Assembly (NCBI GenBank): GCA_000432515.1
Contig: HF996044.1
Coordinates: 23,492-43,124, forward strand
Direction of reading: 5' to 3'
DNA: 19,633 bases
Source of the DNA: Bacteroides sp. CAG:545
Lineage (GTDB): Bacteria; Bacteroidota; Bacteroidia; Bacteroidales; UBA932
In this document: piece after piece, positions 7,767 to 16,257 of the stretch
Layout of the letters: every line of letters begins with the position of its first letter
How positions within the stretch are numbered: position 1 is the stretch's first letter
Notes under the pieces: model-generated
Databases searched by the model: none
What the model was told of the DNA's origin: nothing
What the model saw: only the letters and a program-made list of their open reading frames with translations
Program-made: the position numbers and the translations under genes

Positions 7767-8603
7767 TTATTTTCTGCGACCTGTGAAATGGTCCATCACC
7801 GAATACACGCCGAAAACTTTTCCGAAGATGAAATCAAAGAGGAAATTGGGCAGCAGGCCCTGCCATATGCGGATGAAATGATATGCGAACGGAATGCCTC
7901 TGAATGACTTGCCGACTTCTACAGCACGGATGATTTTCGCGGCTGTCTTTTCAGGATCCAGTATCGGGAACACCTTGGAGTTCACTCCGTCGAACATTCC
8001 TGTATTGATGAAGTAAGGTGCGACAGATGTCACTCTCACGTGGCTGCGGGCCTGTTTCAGTTCCACTCTCATGGATTCGGTCCAGCCGATCACTGCCCAT
8101 TTGCTGGCGCAATAGACTGAGAGTTTAGGCACACCGAGCATTCCTGCCGCCGAGGCGATATTGCAGATATGCCCTCTGTCCCTGCGGAGCATGTCCGGAA
8201 GCACAGCCAGCGCCACATACATCGGCGCATTGGCATTGATATCCATAGTCAGGTCAATGTCCTGTACAGTCTGTTTGTCGAAGGTATTGTTTCCGCGCAC
8301 GATTCCGGCACAGTTGACAAGGATGTCCACCTCCCCGACTTCGCTTTTCACTTTTTCATATGCCGACTTGATGGCCTGAGGGTCCGACACGTTCACTATA
8401 TAGCTGTGAATCTGGCCTTTACTGACACCGGCTTCCGCAGGTTTGACGTCAGAAAGTTCCGCCTCAGTCTTGTCAATGTTCGCCTGATTTATATCCCAGA
8501 CAATAAGGTTAGATGCCCCTTTCTCCAGGCAGATACGTCCCATAATTCTGCCGATTCCCGACGCCCCGCCGGTGATCAGCACGTTAGTTCCTTTTATATG
8601 CAT
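7767..8603 (-). CDS. Short-chain dehydrogenase/reductase (classical SDR)
   Basis: A 278-residue protein with a Rossmann fold. The cofactor loop is TGGASGIG (11-18), the strand-2 acidic residue in VWDIN (Asp37) favours NAD(H), and NCAG (97-100) is present. The catalytic set is Ser151, Tyr164 and Lys168 (YxxxK in YCASK). The C-terminal extension (FAYHFIRIWQ, then DFIFGKVFGVYSVMDHF) is hydrophobic and resembles that of the retinol/long-chain alcohol SDR16C-like group, suggesting a lipophilic substrate or membrane contact; this is inference. It is the first gene of a pair with the aldehyde dehydrogenase downstream. ATG 8603 is chosen because the Rossmann strand follows directly; an upstream TTG would add ten unconserved residues. 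Confidence 0.9.
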   Translation of the reverse strand: MHIKGTNVLITGGASGIGRIMGRICLEKGASNLIVWDINQANIDKTEAELSDVKPAEAGVSKGQIHSYIVNVSDPQAIKSAYEKVKSEVGEVDILVNCAGIVRGNNTFDKQTVQDIDLTMDINANAPMYVALAVLPDMLRRDRGHICNIASAAGMLGVPKLSVYCASKWAVIGWTESMRVELKQARSHVRVTSVAPYFINTGMFDGVNSKVFPILDPEKTAAKIIRAVEVGKSFRGIPFAYHFIRIWQGLLPNFLFDFIFGKVFGVYSVMDHFTGRRK

Positions 8604-8656
8604 TTTCTCTATTATTATCGCCGTCCCCCACAAGGAATGCGAACAATTCCGAAGTG

Positions 8657-8686
8657 CAAAATTATAATCTTCTCCCCTGAAACAAT
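8657..8686 (-). promoter_or_regulatory. Candidate promoter of the SDR-ALDH operon
   Basis: The minus strand has TAATTTTG (8664-8657), an exact -7 match, with ATTG (8686-8683) 18 bases upstream as a near -33 element. The position is about 55 bases before the chosen SDR start. Confidence 0.45.
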
Positions 8687-8784
8687 TAACATCACCTCAA
8701 CAATACCACTTTTAGAACATTGATACTCCCAAATTGCACAACTCCGGCTGAGTCACAAGTGAAGAACAACATCAATGATTGGGT

Positions 8785-8909
8785 GACGGGGGCAGAAAGG
8801 GCCGGATCTGCACACGTGAATTCAGCGACGGGGGCAGAAACCCACGATTTGCCCCCGTGAGAAGCAATGTGAAGGGCGACGGGGGCAGAAAGGCCGGATT
8901 TGCACACGT
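8785..8909. repeat. Three tandem-like copies of a short stem-loop repeat
   Basis: GACGGGGGCAGAAA occurs at 8785-8798, 8827-8840 and 8878-8891 (42 and 51 bases apart). Each copy is followed by a second arm. In the middle copy ACGGGGGCA (8828-8836) pairs perfectly with TGCCCCCGT (8850-8858) across 13 bases. In the outer copies the arm is TGCACACGT (8809-8817 and 8901-8909), with the same two mismatches in both. Flanking GCCGGATxTG is shared by the outer copies. The element looks like a short intergenic repeat family of REP or MITE remnant type. Confidence 0.65.
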
Positions 8910-8911
8910 CG

Positions 8912-9114
8912 CTTGACGTCCCCGTTTTACATCGACAGTCAGGCTGTCACGGCGGACGTGGCCAGCCCACGGCCTCGGGAAGTGGGAGGTGCCTGCCGGA
9001 TACAAGTTCTCGCGGCTGCGAGGACGCAGGAGACGGTAGGAGGGCCGAACGGAGCAACGCGGAGTGAGTTCCGCCGTGGCTGCCTGACTGTCGGGATTCA
9101 ACTGGTGGGTCAAG
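8912..9114. repeat. About 200-base GC-rich inverted-repeat element, possible structured RNA
   Basis: The 23-base arms 8934-8956 and 9070-9092 are inverted repeats matching at 21 of 23 positions, with one mismatch able to form a G-U pair. The outer ends CTTGAC (8912-8917) and GTCAAG (9109-9114) also pair, giving a stem that encloses about 113 bases. Inside is at least one tight hairpin, CTCGC-ggct-GCGAG (9009-9022). No transposase or coding gene is present. It could be an intergenic repeat family, a non-autonomous mobile element or a structured RNA upstream of the YhhN-type gene. Confidence 0.5.
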
Positions 9115-9169
9115 TCATATTCCTCCTTTTACAGCAGACATCCATCATTCGTCTTTTCACAAAAAACAC

Positions 9170-9177
9170 TACATTTG
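9170..9177 (+). promoter_or_regulatory. Candidate -7 element of the YhhN-type gene
   Basis: TACATTTG matches TAnnTTTG exactly, 30 bases before the ATG at 9208 and outside the upstream inverted-repeat element. No clear -33 TTTG is seen. Confidence 0.45.
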
Positions 9178-9207
9178 TGTACTACAGAATTACAAAACAG
9201 CTGATAA

Positions 9208-9933
9208 ATGAAAAAGTTTGACAGAAACGTGTGTATCACCGTGGCTATATTCCTGCTGCTGGCGGTGGTCTATTTCATTCCGAAACCGGTCCTGCGCTCG
9301 GTATTGCCGGAACTTGTGGTGAAATATAGAATCATAGGCCCGCTGCTGACATTATCATTGGCAGGAATTTTTCTCGCTCCGCGTCAGATAACATTGGCCA
9401 TGATCTTCTCGATGTGCGGAGACTATATGGGCGCTTCCGGCAATTTTATCGGGCAGATGTCTTTCTTCGCTGCGGCCCACGTGATGCTGATCACATTTTT
9501 CGTCAAGAGGTTTCTCTCCCTGCCTGCAGACCTGCGGACATGCAGATACCAGGAATGTGTACCTGACGGGGCAGAAGCCGGAAAGGGAGTACGTGCAAAA
9601 ACATTGACAGTAATCTGCGCAGTGACGATAGCCGCGGCATTGGTGATCTTCGCATTGACAAGCATCATTCCGCACGCGCCGGCCGGCGTCACCCGCATCG
9701 GATGCGCCATCTACGCAGTTCTGATCAGTTCAATGCTGGCCATGTCGGCACTGCAGCGGCAATGGACATTCGCGGCAGGTGCTGCGCTGTTCCTGCTCTC
9801 GGATATGATTCTGTCATGGAACAAGTTCGTCTCGCCAGTGTCATACAGCAACATCCTGATAATGACCACCTACTACTCCGGACAGCTACTGATCTGGCTC
9901 TCCGCAGCACGGGTCTGCAGGGAAAGACGCTGA
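9208..9933 (+). CDS. YhhN/TMEM86-family membrane protein (putative lysoplasmalogenase)
   Basis: A 241-residue polytopic membrane protein with about seven or eight hydrophobic segments. The family signature is visible in several places. A Lys-containing segment is followed by PLLTLSLAG. The first acidic motif is SMCGDYMGA, the gDxxL-type motif. FIGQMSFFAAAHVML has the conserved G..F...H pattern. The second acidic motif is ALFLLSDMILSWNKF (SDxxLa), followed by TTYYSGQLLIW near the C-terminus (tYy.aQ.li). Characterised relatives hydrolyse the vinyl-ether bond of lysoplasmalogens; activity in this protein is unproven. A stretch of about 20 polar residues after the third segment (around ADLRTCRYQECVPDG) is a loop. 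It converges on the GH-like lipoprotein gene 28 bases away. Confidence 0.8.
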   Translation: MKKFDRNVCITVAIFLLLAVVYFIPKPVLRSVLPELVVKYRIIGPLLTLSLAGIFLAPRQITLAMIFSMCGDYMGASGNFIGQMSFFAAAHVMLITFFVKRFLSLPADLRTCRYQECVPDGAEAGKGVRAKTLTVICAVTIAAALVIFALTSIIPHAPAGVTRIGCAIYAVLISSMLAMSALQRQWTFAAGAALFLLSDMILSWNKFVSPVSYSNILIMTTYYSGQLLIWLSAARVCRERR

Positions 9934-9957
9934 CACGCATTGTCCGGACATCCCGTG
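9934..9957. terminator. Palindrome between convergent genes, candidate bidirectional terminator
   Basis: TGTCCGGACA (9941-9950) is a perfect palindrome at the centre, extended by CACG (9934-9937) and CGTG (9954-9957) across 3-base unpaired gaps on each side. It occupies nearly all of the 28-base gap between the two stop codons. There is no T tract on either side, so intrinsic termination is uncertain. Confidence 0.4.
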
Positions 9958-9961
9958 CGCG

Positions 9962-11080
9962 TTACTGCCTGGACAAGGCCAGACGCTTGATGAGGTCTGT
10001 TTCGTCTGAAGAATATGGCGTACCGTCTTTTCTGAGAATGTCATGGAACCAGAGCTCCGGCTCAGGTGTTTCACAAGGATGTGTAATGGTTTCCCATGAG
10101 AAAATGGTGTTTGATTTGCCTGAGACGAAGCCCCAGTTGATCGCACCCACTCCGGCTTCCTTCAGCATCGGCAAGATGGTCTGGAACGTACTGCCCTCAG
10201 TCCTGGCCATATATTCAGTGCAGACCATCGGTCTCGAATAACGGCTCAGCGTATCGACCATCTCCTTGTGACTCTCCAGAGGAGCATAAGTGTGATACGT
10301 GATTATATCCGAGTTCGCCAGCTGCCATGCATTCATTTCGTGCAGACGGCTGTTCCAGACACCGGCAGTAAGCGGCTGTGACGGATTCACCTTACGTGCC
10401 CAGCTGAACACATCCTTGAGCAGTGGGAAAGAGCGCTCCCAGTAACGGTCCGGATCCTGTCCGCCGCCCGGCTCATTGTAGAGATCCCAGGCAAAAATCC
10501 TGCTGTCATCCTTGAATGTCGAGACAATGTCTGTGACATAAGCCTCCAGCACATTGACAATCGCCGTCGTATCCTGCGCATAGAGGCAGCCGCTGCCGCA
10601 TGGTCCGAAATACTCGATGCCGGGGTCTTTGCACCATACAGAATTATGCTGCCCCGGAACAGGCTCCGGCTGTGTCCCTGGTGCGTAACTCTCACACCAG
10701 CAGTCATCCAGGAACACGAACATCGTGGATATTCCGTGGGACGAGGCAATGTCCAGGAACTTGGAAATCCGGGACTTGAAGCCCTCCTTGTCACTCTGCC
10801 AGAGCACATGATGGAGAAACACACGTAAAGTATTGAAGCCCAGCTCCTGAGCCCAGCCGAGTTCCCTGTCAATGGAATCTGGAGAGAAAGTATCTTCCTG
10901 CCACATTTCCAACTGGTTGCCTGCATATGCCGGAATGTAATCACATCCCACAGGCCAATCCCGTTCAGAATACCATTTCCAGGCTTTCTCCTCACTCCAT
11001 CTCGAATCCCTAGAACTTGAAGCACAACTGCAGACAGCAGCAACCGCGAACAAAACCGCGAACAAACGTTTGATTATCAT
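9962..11080 (-). CDS. Lipoprotein glycoside hydrolase, clan GH-A type (GH5-like)
   Basis: About 372 residues. The N-terminus (MIIKRLFAVLFAVAAVCSC) is a lipoprotein signal with the probable lipidated Cys19. The mature part reads as a TIM barrel of the retaining clan GH-A. GFNTLRVFLHHVLW is strand 2 and FVFLDDCW is strand 3. WDLYNEPG carries the probable acid/base Glu203 at the end of strand 4, DIITYHTY is on strand 6, and VCTEYMAR carries the probable nucleophile Glu289 on strand 7. AINWGFVSGK is strand 8. Relatives in Bacteroidales are often annotated as cellulase- or xylanase-like; the sugar specificity is not readable. There is no SusC/SusD pair next to it, so it is not in a visible polysaccharide utilisation locus. 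ATG 11080 is preferred over the TTG at 11089. Confidence 0.8.
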   Translation of the reverse strand: MIIKRLFAVLFAVAAVCSCASSSRDSRWSEEKAWKWYSERDWPVGCDYIPAYAGNQLEMWQEDTFSPDSIDRELGWAQELGFNTLRVFLHHVLWQSDKEGFKSRISKFLDIASSHGISTMFVFLDDCWCESYAPGTQPEPVPGQHNSVWCKDPGIEYFGPCGSGCLYAQDTTAIVNVLEAYVTDIVSTFKDDSRIFAWDLYNEPGGGQDPDRYWERSFPLLKDVFSWARKVNPSQPLTAGVWNSRLHEMNAWQLANSDIITYHTYAPLESHKEMVDTLSRYSRPMVCTEYMARTEGSTFQTILPMLKEAGVGAINWGFVSGKSNTIFSWETITHPCETPEPELWFHDILRKDGTPYSSDETDLIKRLALSRQ

Positions 11081-11135
11081 AAGTTTCAATATTTTGCCAT
11101 ATTATGGTTTCACTTGATTATCATCAAAAACCCTT

Positions 11136-11143
11136 CAAATATA
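11136..11143 (-). promoter_or_regulatory. Candidate -7 element of the GH-like lipoprotein gene
   Basis: The minus strand reads TATATTTG, an exact TAnnTTTG match, 56 bases before the ATG at 11080. It lies in the 113-base gap after the exporter gene, so the hydrolase is probably transcribed separately from the peptide operon. A -33 element at the usual distance is not seen. Confidence 0.4.
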
Positions 11144-11193
11144 GGACATCTTTTTCAAATCTGATACGGATTCATTATACAGATGCTTGCTTA

Positions 11194-13377
11194 TTATGCA
11201 AGTTGCTTTTTGACCAATTCATAATACTTTCCCTTCTTAAGCATTAAATCTTCGTGAATGCCTTTCTCAGCCACACCACCTTTATCTAAAACTATTATTT
11301 GATCCGCATTCATTATTGTACTTAATCGATGTGCAACAACAATTACAGTTTTTCCTAAAAACATCTCAGAAAGATTATTCATTATATCCTGTTCATTATT
11401 AGCATCTAATGAATTAGTTGCCTCATCTAAAATCAAAACCGGAACATCTCTATAGACCGCTCTGGCTATTAGAATCCTTTGACGCTGCCCCATACTTAAT
11501 TTGTGTCCGTCCCCACCTATTTCCGTGTTATATCCCAATGAAAGAGATTCAATCCAGTTACTAATTTTTGCTATTGTAGCAGATTTCACCACCTTTTTCA
11601 TATCTGGCACATCATCAACAATAGCAATATTTTTAGCTATCGTTTCCGAAAAAATATAACCCTCTTGCATAACTGAACTACAAAGTTTTCTCCAGTTTAC
11701 AATACCATATTGCGACAATGGTATCCCATTAATTAATACACTGCCACCAGTTGGTTCATATAAACCTTGAAGAATTTTTAACAATGTTGTTTTTCCGCTA
11801 CCAGAAGCTCCCGTAATCGCAGTCACTTTTCCAGCGGGGATTGTAAAATTCAAATTGTCTAGAACTTTAATTTTGCTTGATTCATTATATTGAAAAGAAA
11901 GATTTACTAATCGTATGTTAACAGAATTTTGGTTTATCTTAGGGACATCTTGTTTCACAGTTTGTTCTTCATTTCTAAGTTGTTTTACTTCATTAATTCG
12001 CTCACACGAAATCAACACGTCTTGAGTTTCTTGAATAAAGGATATTATTCTCGACATAGGCGCATTAAGTTGACCGATTATGTATTGTAAAGACATCATC
12101 ATTCCTAATGTCATATCACCTTTAATAACTGACATTGCTGCAAAGTACGAGATTATGATGTTTTTGCTTTGTTCAATAAACGCACCACTTAGTTCTTGGA
12201 TATTACTCAATTTAAGTAGTTTTAAGTTTATGTTAAACAACCTTTGTTGTATATGTTCCCATTCTCGTTTCTTTCTCTCAGCACATCCAAAAAGTTTAAT
12301 ATCCTGAACTCCATCAACGATCTGTAGGACATTATTATGATCAGCCGCATACTCTTGAAACCGTTGAAAGTCTAGCGTTTTTCTCTTCTTCAAGAATAAT
12401 GTCATACAAATAAAATATAGTAAACTACCGATAATAAAAACGGCGAACACATAAAAATCAAACTTCATCGAAATAGCACTGTAGACACATAGCGACACTA
12501 TCGCCAAAAGCACACTCAAAAACGAATCAGTCAGAAAAAACTGAATCCTATCATAGTCTCTTATTCTTTGAATAATATCCCCAAAAGATTTTAATTCAAA
12601 AAAAGACATTGGTAATTTCATAAGTTTAGATAGAAAATCTGAAATAAAAGAGATACCAACACGGGAACTAATAAACAATGTTAATCTGCTCCTAATAATA
12701 TTATTGACCGTGTATCCTATTACTAGTGCAAATTGACCAGCCAATAATCCGCCAACCAATGTTATATTTTGTGATAGAATACCATTATCTACGACCTCTT
12801 GAGTTATTTTAGGCAAGAAATAGCTAATAATACCTGAAAAGGCCATTGCCAATAGCAACACCCAATATAATGACCTAAATGGCCTGAGGAATAGGCTGAT
12901 TGGTTTTAAAGAAACACGCTCATCATTGTCTCTCCCACATTGAAAATGATCAGACGGCCTCAACATTAATGCTATACCTTCTGCGCTTCCACTTTCTTCC
13001 CATTTTGTTCTAAATGTCTGTTCATCATAAGTCACAAAACCTATTGCAGGGTCAGCCACACATACGTTAATCTTCTTTCTAACAGAAGATAGTTTGTACG
13101 CCACTATAAAATGTTTCTGATTCCAGTGGACTATTGCAGGTAGAGTAACGTTACTCTTAAACTGTTCCCAGGAGACTCTAACACCTACCGCATCTAATCC
13201 TATTCTCTTAGCTGCATTATGTACGCCTAACAAGGATACTCCGTCATATTGAATATGGCAATAGTCTCTAAGGGTCTGAAGAGGAACATCTTTACCATAA
13301 TAACTTGAAATCATCTTTAGACAGGCTGGACCACAATCCATCGAATCAAACTGTCGACAAAAAGGGAAACGTCTCAT
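11194..13377 (-). CDS. C39-peptidase ABC exporter (PCAT) for the Gly-Gly peptide
   Basis: A 727-residue bifunctional transporter. Residues 1-140 are a complete C39 protease domain: Gln9 (oxyanion), Cys15 in MDCGPACL, His89 in NQKHFIVAY and Asp109 in VADP. Hydrophobic membrane segments occupy about 165-440. The nucleotide-binding domain has Walker A GASGSGKT (523-530), signature LSMGQRQR, Walker B VLILDEA (647-653) and H-loop His683. The family cuts leaders after Gly-Gly and exports the core across the inner membrane; the VRGG precursor in the same operon is the obvious substrate. ATG 13377 starts the protease domain; the longer open frame upstream only overlaps the preceding gene. Its start is one base from that gene's TAG, implying translational coupling. 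No HlyD-type adaptor gene follows. Confidence 0.95.
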   Translation of the reverse strand: MRRFPFCRQFDSMDCGPACLKMISSYYGKDVPLQTLRDYCHIQYDGVSLLGVHNAAKRIGLDAVGVRVSWEQFKSNVTLPAIVHWNQKHFIVAYKLSSVRKKINVCVADPAIGFVTYDEQTFRTKWEESGSAEGIALMLRPSDHFQCGRDNDERVSLKPISLFLRPFRSLYWVLLLAMAFSGIISYFLPKITQEVVDNGILSQNITLVGGLLAGQFALVIGYTVNNIIRSRLTLFISSRVGISFISDFLSKLMKLPMSFFELKSFGDIIQRIRDYDRIQFFLTDSFLSVLLAIVSLCVYSAISMKFDFYVFAVFIIGSLLYFICMTLFLKKRKTLDFQRFQEYAADHNNVLQIVDGVQDIKLFGCAERKKREWEHIQQRLFNINLKLLKLSNIQELSGAFIEQSKNIIISYFAAMSVIKGDMTLGMMMSLQYIIGQLNAPMSRIISFIQETQDVLISCERINEVKQLRNEEQTVKQDVPKINQNSVNIRLVNLSFQYNESSKIKVLDNLNFTIPAGKVTAITGASGSGKTTLLKILQGLYEPTGGSVLINGIPLSQYGIVNWRKLCSSVMQEGYIFSETIAKNIAIVDDVPDMKKVVKSATIAKISNWIESLSLGYNTEIGGDGHKLSMGQRQRILIARAVYRDVPVLILDEATNSLDANNEQDIMNNLSEMFLGKTVIVVAHRLSTIMNADQIIVLDKGGVAEKGIHEDLMLKKGKYYELVKKQLA

Positions 13378-13378
13378 A

Positions 13379-16198
13379 CTAATACTGCTCGGAATCACGT
13401 GCAAACCTGTCTGCTGCACGTTTTTGTTTGTTACTGCCCTTTCCGAAATTATAAGACAATGTAAGTGTAATCCTCCGTCCCAATGACCTCGACAACACAG
13501 TCTGATAATATTCTGCACTTGCAGAATGCGTAAAATTTACGCTCTGATTCAGCAAATCATTTACTGTCAATGCAATAGAAAACATCTTAAATCTTTTACC
13601 GACAGCTACAGACCAGTCATATAGTTCGCGGTCATAATTATCTCCGTAGCCACGATAAATCTTATACTCACAATCCGTATCAATCGAAAAGCCGTACGGA
13701 AATTCATACGAGAAAGCCGGAGTAGCGTACAGGACAAAAACGTCTTTATTCGCTTTTTTCACAAGAGAATATCTCGAACCATAATAGTTTGCCCCGATTT
13801 TAAGATTTACAGACAAGGCCCCTGTCCTATAGAGAGCATAAACAAAAGCATTTGCATCTATAATGTTTGTTCTGCTTTCTTTGAATCCGCTTTCTCCGTT
13901 ATAAAATTTCTCACCAGACGCACCACCATAGATTTTTGACAAGAACAATGCATAGTCAAAACTCGTATCACCTAACCCGTCAAGTTCCATAAGCGACTGA
14001 TATCCACTCTGCAGTTTATACTGCCCAGTACCGGAAGTCTGGAAGAACAATTGCTTTTTCTTGTCCAGATATGACCATATTGTATAATTGAGATAAATGT
14101 TTGCAGATGGTTTCTTGGAATTGACAGGAAACGAATTCCGCACACCGGACTTGTCAAACCAGTTCGCATAGACAACTGGATTTTTTTGTATCGATGACAA
14201 TAAAGTAAAAGCACATGTTATCTTATCTGCACGTCGCGTATAAGAAAAATTAAATTCATTAGCATAAGGCTGATGAAGAAATATATTCCCGGTCTGCATA
14301 TCTGACGGGGTCAATTTCACAACTGCCGGAAACACTTGCATACTGGATATAGGTATCGCATCAGCTCCGACATAGAATTGCAAGTATTGAGATTGCGAGT
14401 GAAATTGAATATGTACATATGGCGACACATTGGTAACAAAACGATTCTCCATTCTTTGGCTTGAAATAACCTGCCAAAGAGAATTTGTAGTTTTCAGGTG
14501 CTCAACTGAAGCTCCCACATGGAGGGAAATCTTATTTCGATACTTTATAAGCAAATTCTCCGTCAGTCTATAGTTATTTATATTGCTATCAGAAGACAAG
14601 TCGTCACGAACGATTTCCGTAAGCTTTTCTCTAGCTAACGTTTTGTTTCCTGAAAAATCATATCTGAACGTTTCAGAGAAATACAATGACCATTTTGTTG
14701 CAATCGGTTCCGTATATGCAAATCTGGCAGATACCATAAATGCACGATAACGCATATCATATTTCAACCTTTCCAAGACATCAGACTTCGCATAATGCAT
14801 ATCCGAGATGCGGTCCAGAAAATCTCTTGACTCAGATAAATCATATTTAGAATAAATGTTTATCGCACGACCTGCTTTGCCCAGTCTTTTCACATCAAAA
14901 GACAGTCTGCCATTTGTCTTCAGATCATCTGAAGTTCCAGACCGATCGTCACTCATTGAGTAATAATCTGTCTTTCCTGAACTCACGTTACCCAACTTGC
15001 TTTTCGAAACGGAAAACTCCGGTTTCAACTCAAAGTCAATAATGTCCGAATTCTTATTATGGACATCTATAAATGCCGCAATCTTGCCTTGATTTGACTT
15101 TGAAGATGTCTTTGACAATTTATCTAAAGAAGAACCGACATTATAGTAGGATAAATTAGAACTGTTATCCGACCGCATTCTACCGTAAGAGCCTATTACA
15201 GAAACATTTGCATCTATTTTTTTCAGCCGGTCCGTTGACCAGCTTACACCGGCCTTTGTACCGTAGCCATTACCCACAGTCATATTATTGGCATCAGCAA
15301 GAATCGTCATCTGATCCTTCTTGCCATATATGCTCGAGAATACTTTTGCCAAATAAACACTTTTCACAGCGGAATCTTCACTATCAGGAGATTTATCCCA
15401 AGCCGCGCCACCTCCAAGATTCATATTCCCGAATGCTCCTTTAGAAAATTCAGCATCCAATACGACATCCATAACACGCTCATCTGTAGTTGCAGTTCTC
15501 ATTCCACTACTCTCTGATTCCTTGGAAGCCCTATCTATCACTTTGATTTTATCAATGATCTTTGCCGGCAAATTTTTAAGAGCTACTGACATATCGCCAA
15601 AAAAGAATGTTCTGCCATTTACAGTGATCTCAGTTACCTGCTTTCCATTTACCGTAACCGAACCATTATTAATTTCAATTCCCGGCATCGTCTTTAGCAG
15701 TTCTTCCAACATAGCATCGTTGCCGACCTTAAAAGCAGTAGCATTATAAATAATCGTGTCTTTTACTTGTCTAATAGGGTCCGCCAACCCCGTAATGGTG
15801 GCAGCGTCTATAAAATCCTTACTTTCAGATAGTTTTATTTCTTTAGGAACGGCGTTATCTGAATTTATGGCATACTCTTGTCTAAAAGAGTTGTATCCGA
15901 GAATTTCAACATTAAGCCAATAACGTCCCTTCATGACATTAGAGAACTGAACTTCTCCGTTTTTGGCCGAAATAGTAAAATGAGTAATTATCGTATCACC
16001 ATGAGGAATAAGGTAGGCTGAGGCGAACTCTATCGGAGCAAGTGTTGTGCTGTCAATGACAGAAAACTTTATATCGTGATTCTTTTGCTCAAAGGTGCTT
16101 TCGCGATAAGTAGTTACGATCGTTTGTGCGTCAGCTGTTCTGAAAACCAGTAATAGAAACGCTGTAACGCACAATATGTACAGAAAGTTATATTTCAT
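13379..16198 (-). CDS. Outer-membrane beta-barrel protein, TonB-receptor-like, in peptide operon
   Basis: About 939 residues with a signal peptide from MKYNFLYIL to a likely cut after TADA. A carboxypeptidase-regulatory-like (CarboxypepD_reg) Ig-type domain follows (about 35-105). Next is a plug-like segment (about 125-215, with LLKTMPGIEINNGSVTVNG and NLPAKIIDKIKVID), then a long barrel rich in alternating hydrophobic/polar strands, ending near RRITLTLSYNFGKG. No TonB box is obvious. The family resembles the Bacteroidetes OMP_b-brl_3 type barrels, which take part in uptake or export of peptides or glycans. Its position between the precursor and the exporter suggests it carries, imports or senses the mature peptide; the direction is inference. 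An in-frame ATG at 16207 adds three residues and is also possible. Confidence 0.85.
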   Translation of the reverse strand: MKYNFLYILCVTAFLLLVFRTADAQTIVTTYRESTFEQKNHDIKFSVIDSTTLAPIEFASAYLIPHGDTIITHFTISAKNGEVQFSNVMKGRYWLNVEILGYNSFRQEYAINSDNAVPKEIKLSESKDFIDAATITGLADPIRQVKDTIIYNATAFKVGNDAMLEELLKTMPGIEINNGSVTVNGKQVTEITVNGRTFFFGDMSVALKNLPAKIIDKIKVIDRASKESESSGMRTATTDERVMDVVLDAEFSKGAFGNMNLGGGAAWDKSPDSEDSAVKSVYLAKVFSSIYGKKDQMTILADANNMTVGNGYGTKAGVSWSTDRLKKIDANVSVIGSYGRMRSDNSSNLSYYNVGSSLDKLSKTSSKSNQGKIAAFIDVHNKNSDIIDFELKPEFSVSKSKLGNVSSGKTDYYSMSDDRSGTSDDLKTNGRLSFDVKRLGKAGRAINIYSKYDLSESRDFLDRISDMHYAKSDVLERLKYDMRYRAFMVSARFAYTEPIATKWSLYFSETFRYDFSGNKTLAREKLTEIVRDDLSSDSNINNYRLTENLLIKYRNKISLHVGASVEHLKTTNSLWQVISSQRMENRFVTNVSPYVHIQFHSQSQYLQFYVGADAIPISSMQVFPAVVKLTPSDMQTGNIFLHQPYANEFNFSYTRRADKITCAFTLLSSIQKNPVVYANWFDKSGVRNSFPVNSKKPSANIYLNYTIWSYLDKKKQLFFQTSGTGQYKLQSGYQSLMELDGLGDTSFDYALFLSKIYGGASGEKFYNGESGFKESRTNIIDANAFVYALYRTGALSVNLKIGANYYGSRYSLVKKANKDVFVLYATPAFSYEFPYGFSIDTDCEYKIYRGYGDNYDRELYDWSVAVGKRFKMFSIALTVNDLLNQSVNFTHSASAEYYQTVLSRSLGRRITLTLSYNFGKGSNKQKRAADRFARDSEQY

Positions 16199-16257
16199 AA
16201 TCCCCATATAGTCAGATAGTTAGTAAAATATCACGAAAACACCTGTCTGCAATCACC

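Larger units (their letters stand above)
8604..9207. other. 604-base non-coding region between divergent genes
   Basis: This gap separates the SDR-ALDH operon (minus) from the YhhN-type gene (plus). It holds promoter matches at both ends, three short stem-loop repeats (8785-8909) and a large GC-rich inverted-repeat element (8912-9114). Open frames cross it on both strands, but their translations are low-complexity or Arg/Pro-rich and follow the repeats, so I see no real gene here. Confidence 0.7.

Noticed and set aside
8785..8909. CRISPR array
   Set aside because: Only three copies, unequal spacing, the 'spacers' contain conserved second arms, and no cas genes are nearby.
8772..9221. Open frames on both strands across the non-coding region
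   Set aside because: Their translations only follow the stem-loop repeats and the inverted-repeat element (Pro/Arg/Ser-rich), and the plus-strand frame runs into the YhhN-type gene start. No domain is recognisable.
9962..11080. Hydrolase as part of the peptide operon
   Set aside because: It follows on the same strand, but a 113-base gap, its own -7 match and the change in composition argue for separate transcription and a different origin.
11186..11202. Hairpin CTTGC/GCAAG at the exporter stop codon as a terminator
   Set aside because: Only five pairs with a 7-base AT loop and no T tract downstream; too weak to call.
13378..13518. 47-residue N-terminal extension of the exporter
   Set aside because: It lies entirely within the 3' end of the barrel gene in another frame and has no family similarity; the C39 domain begins exactly at ATG 13377.
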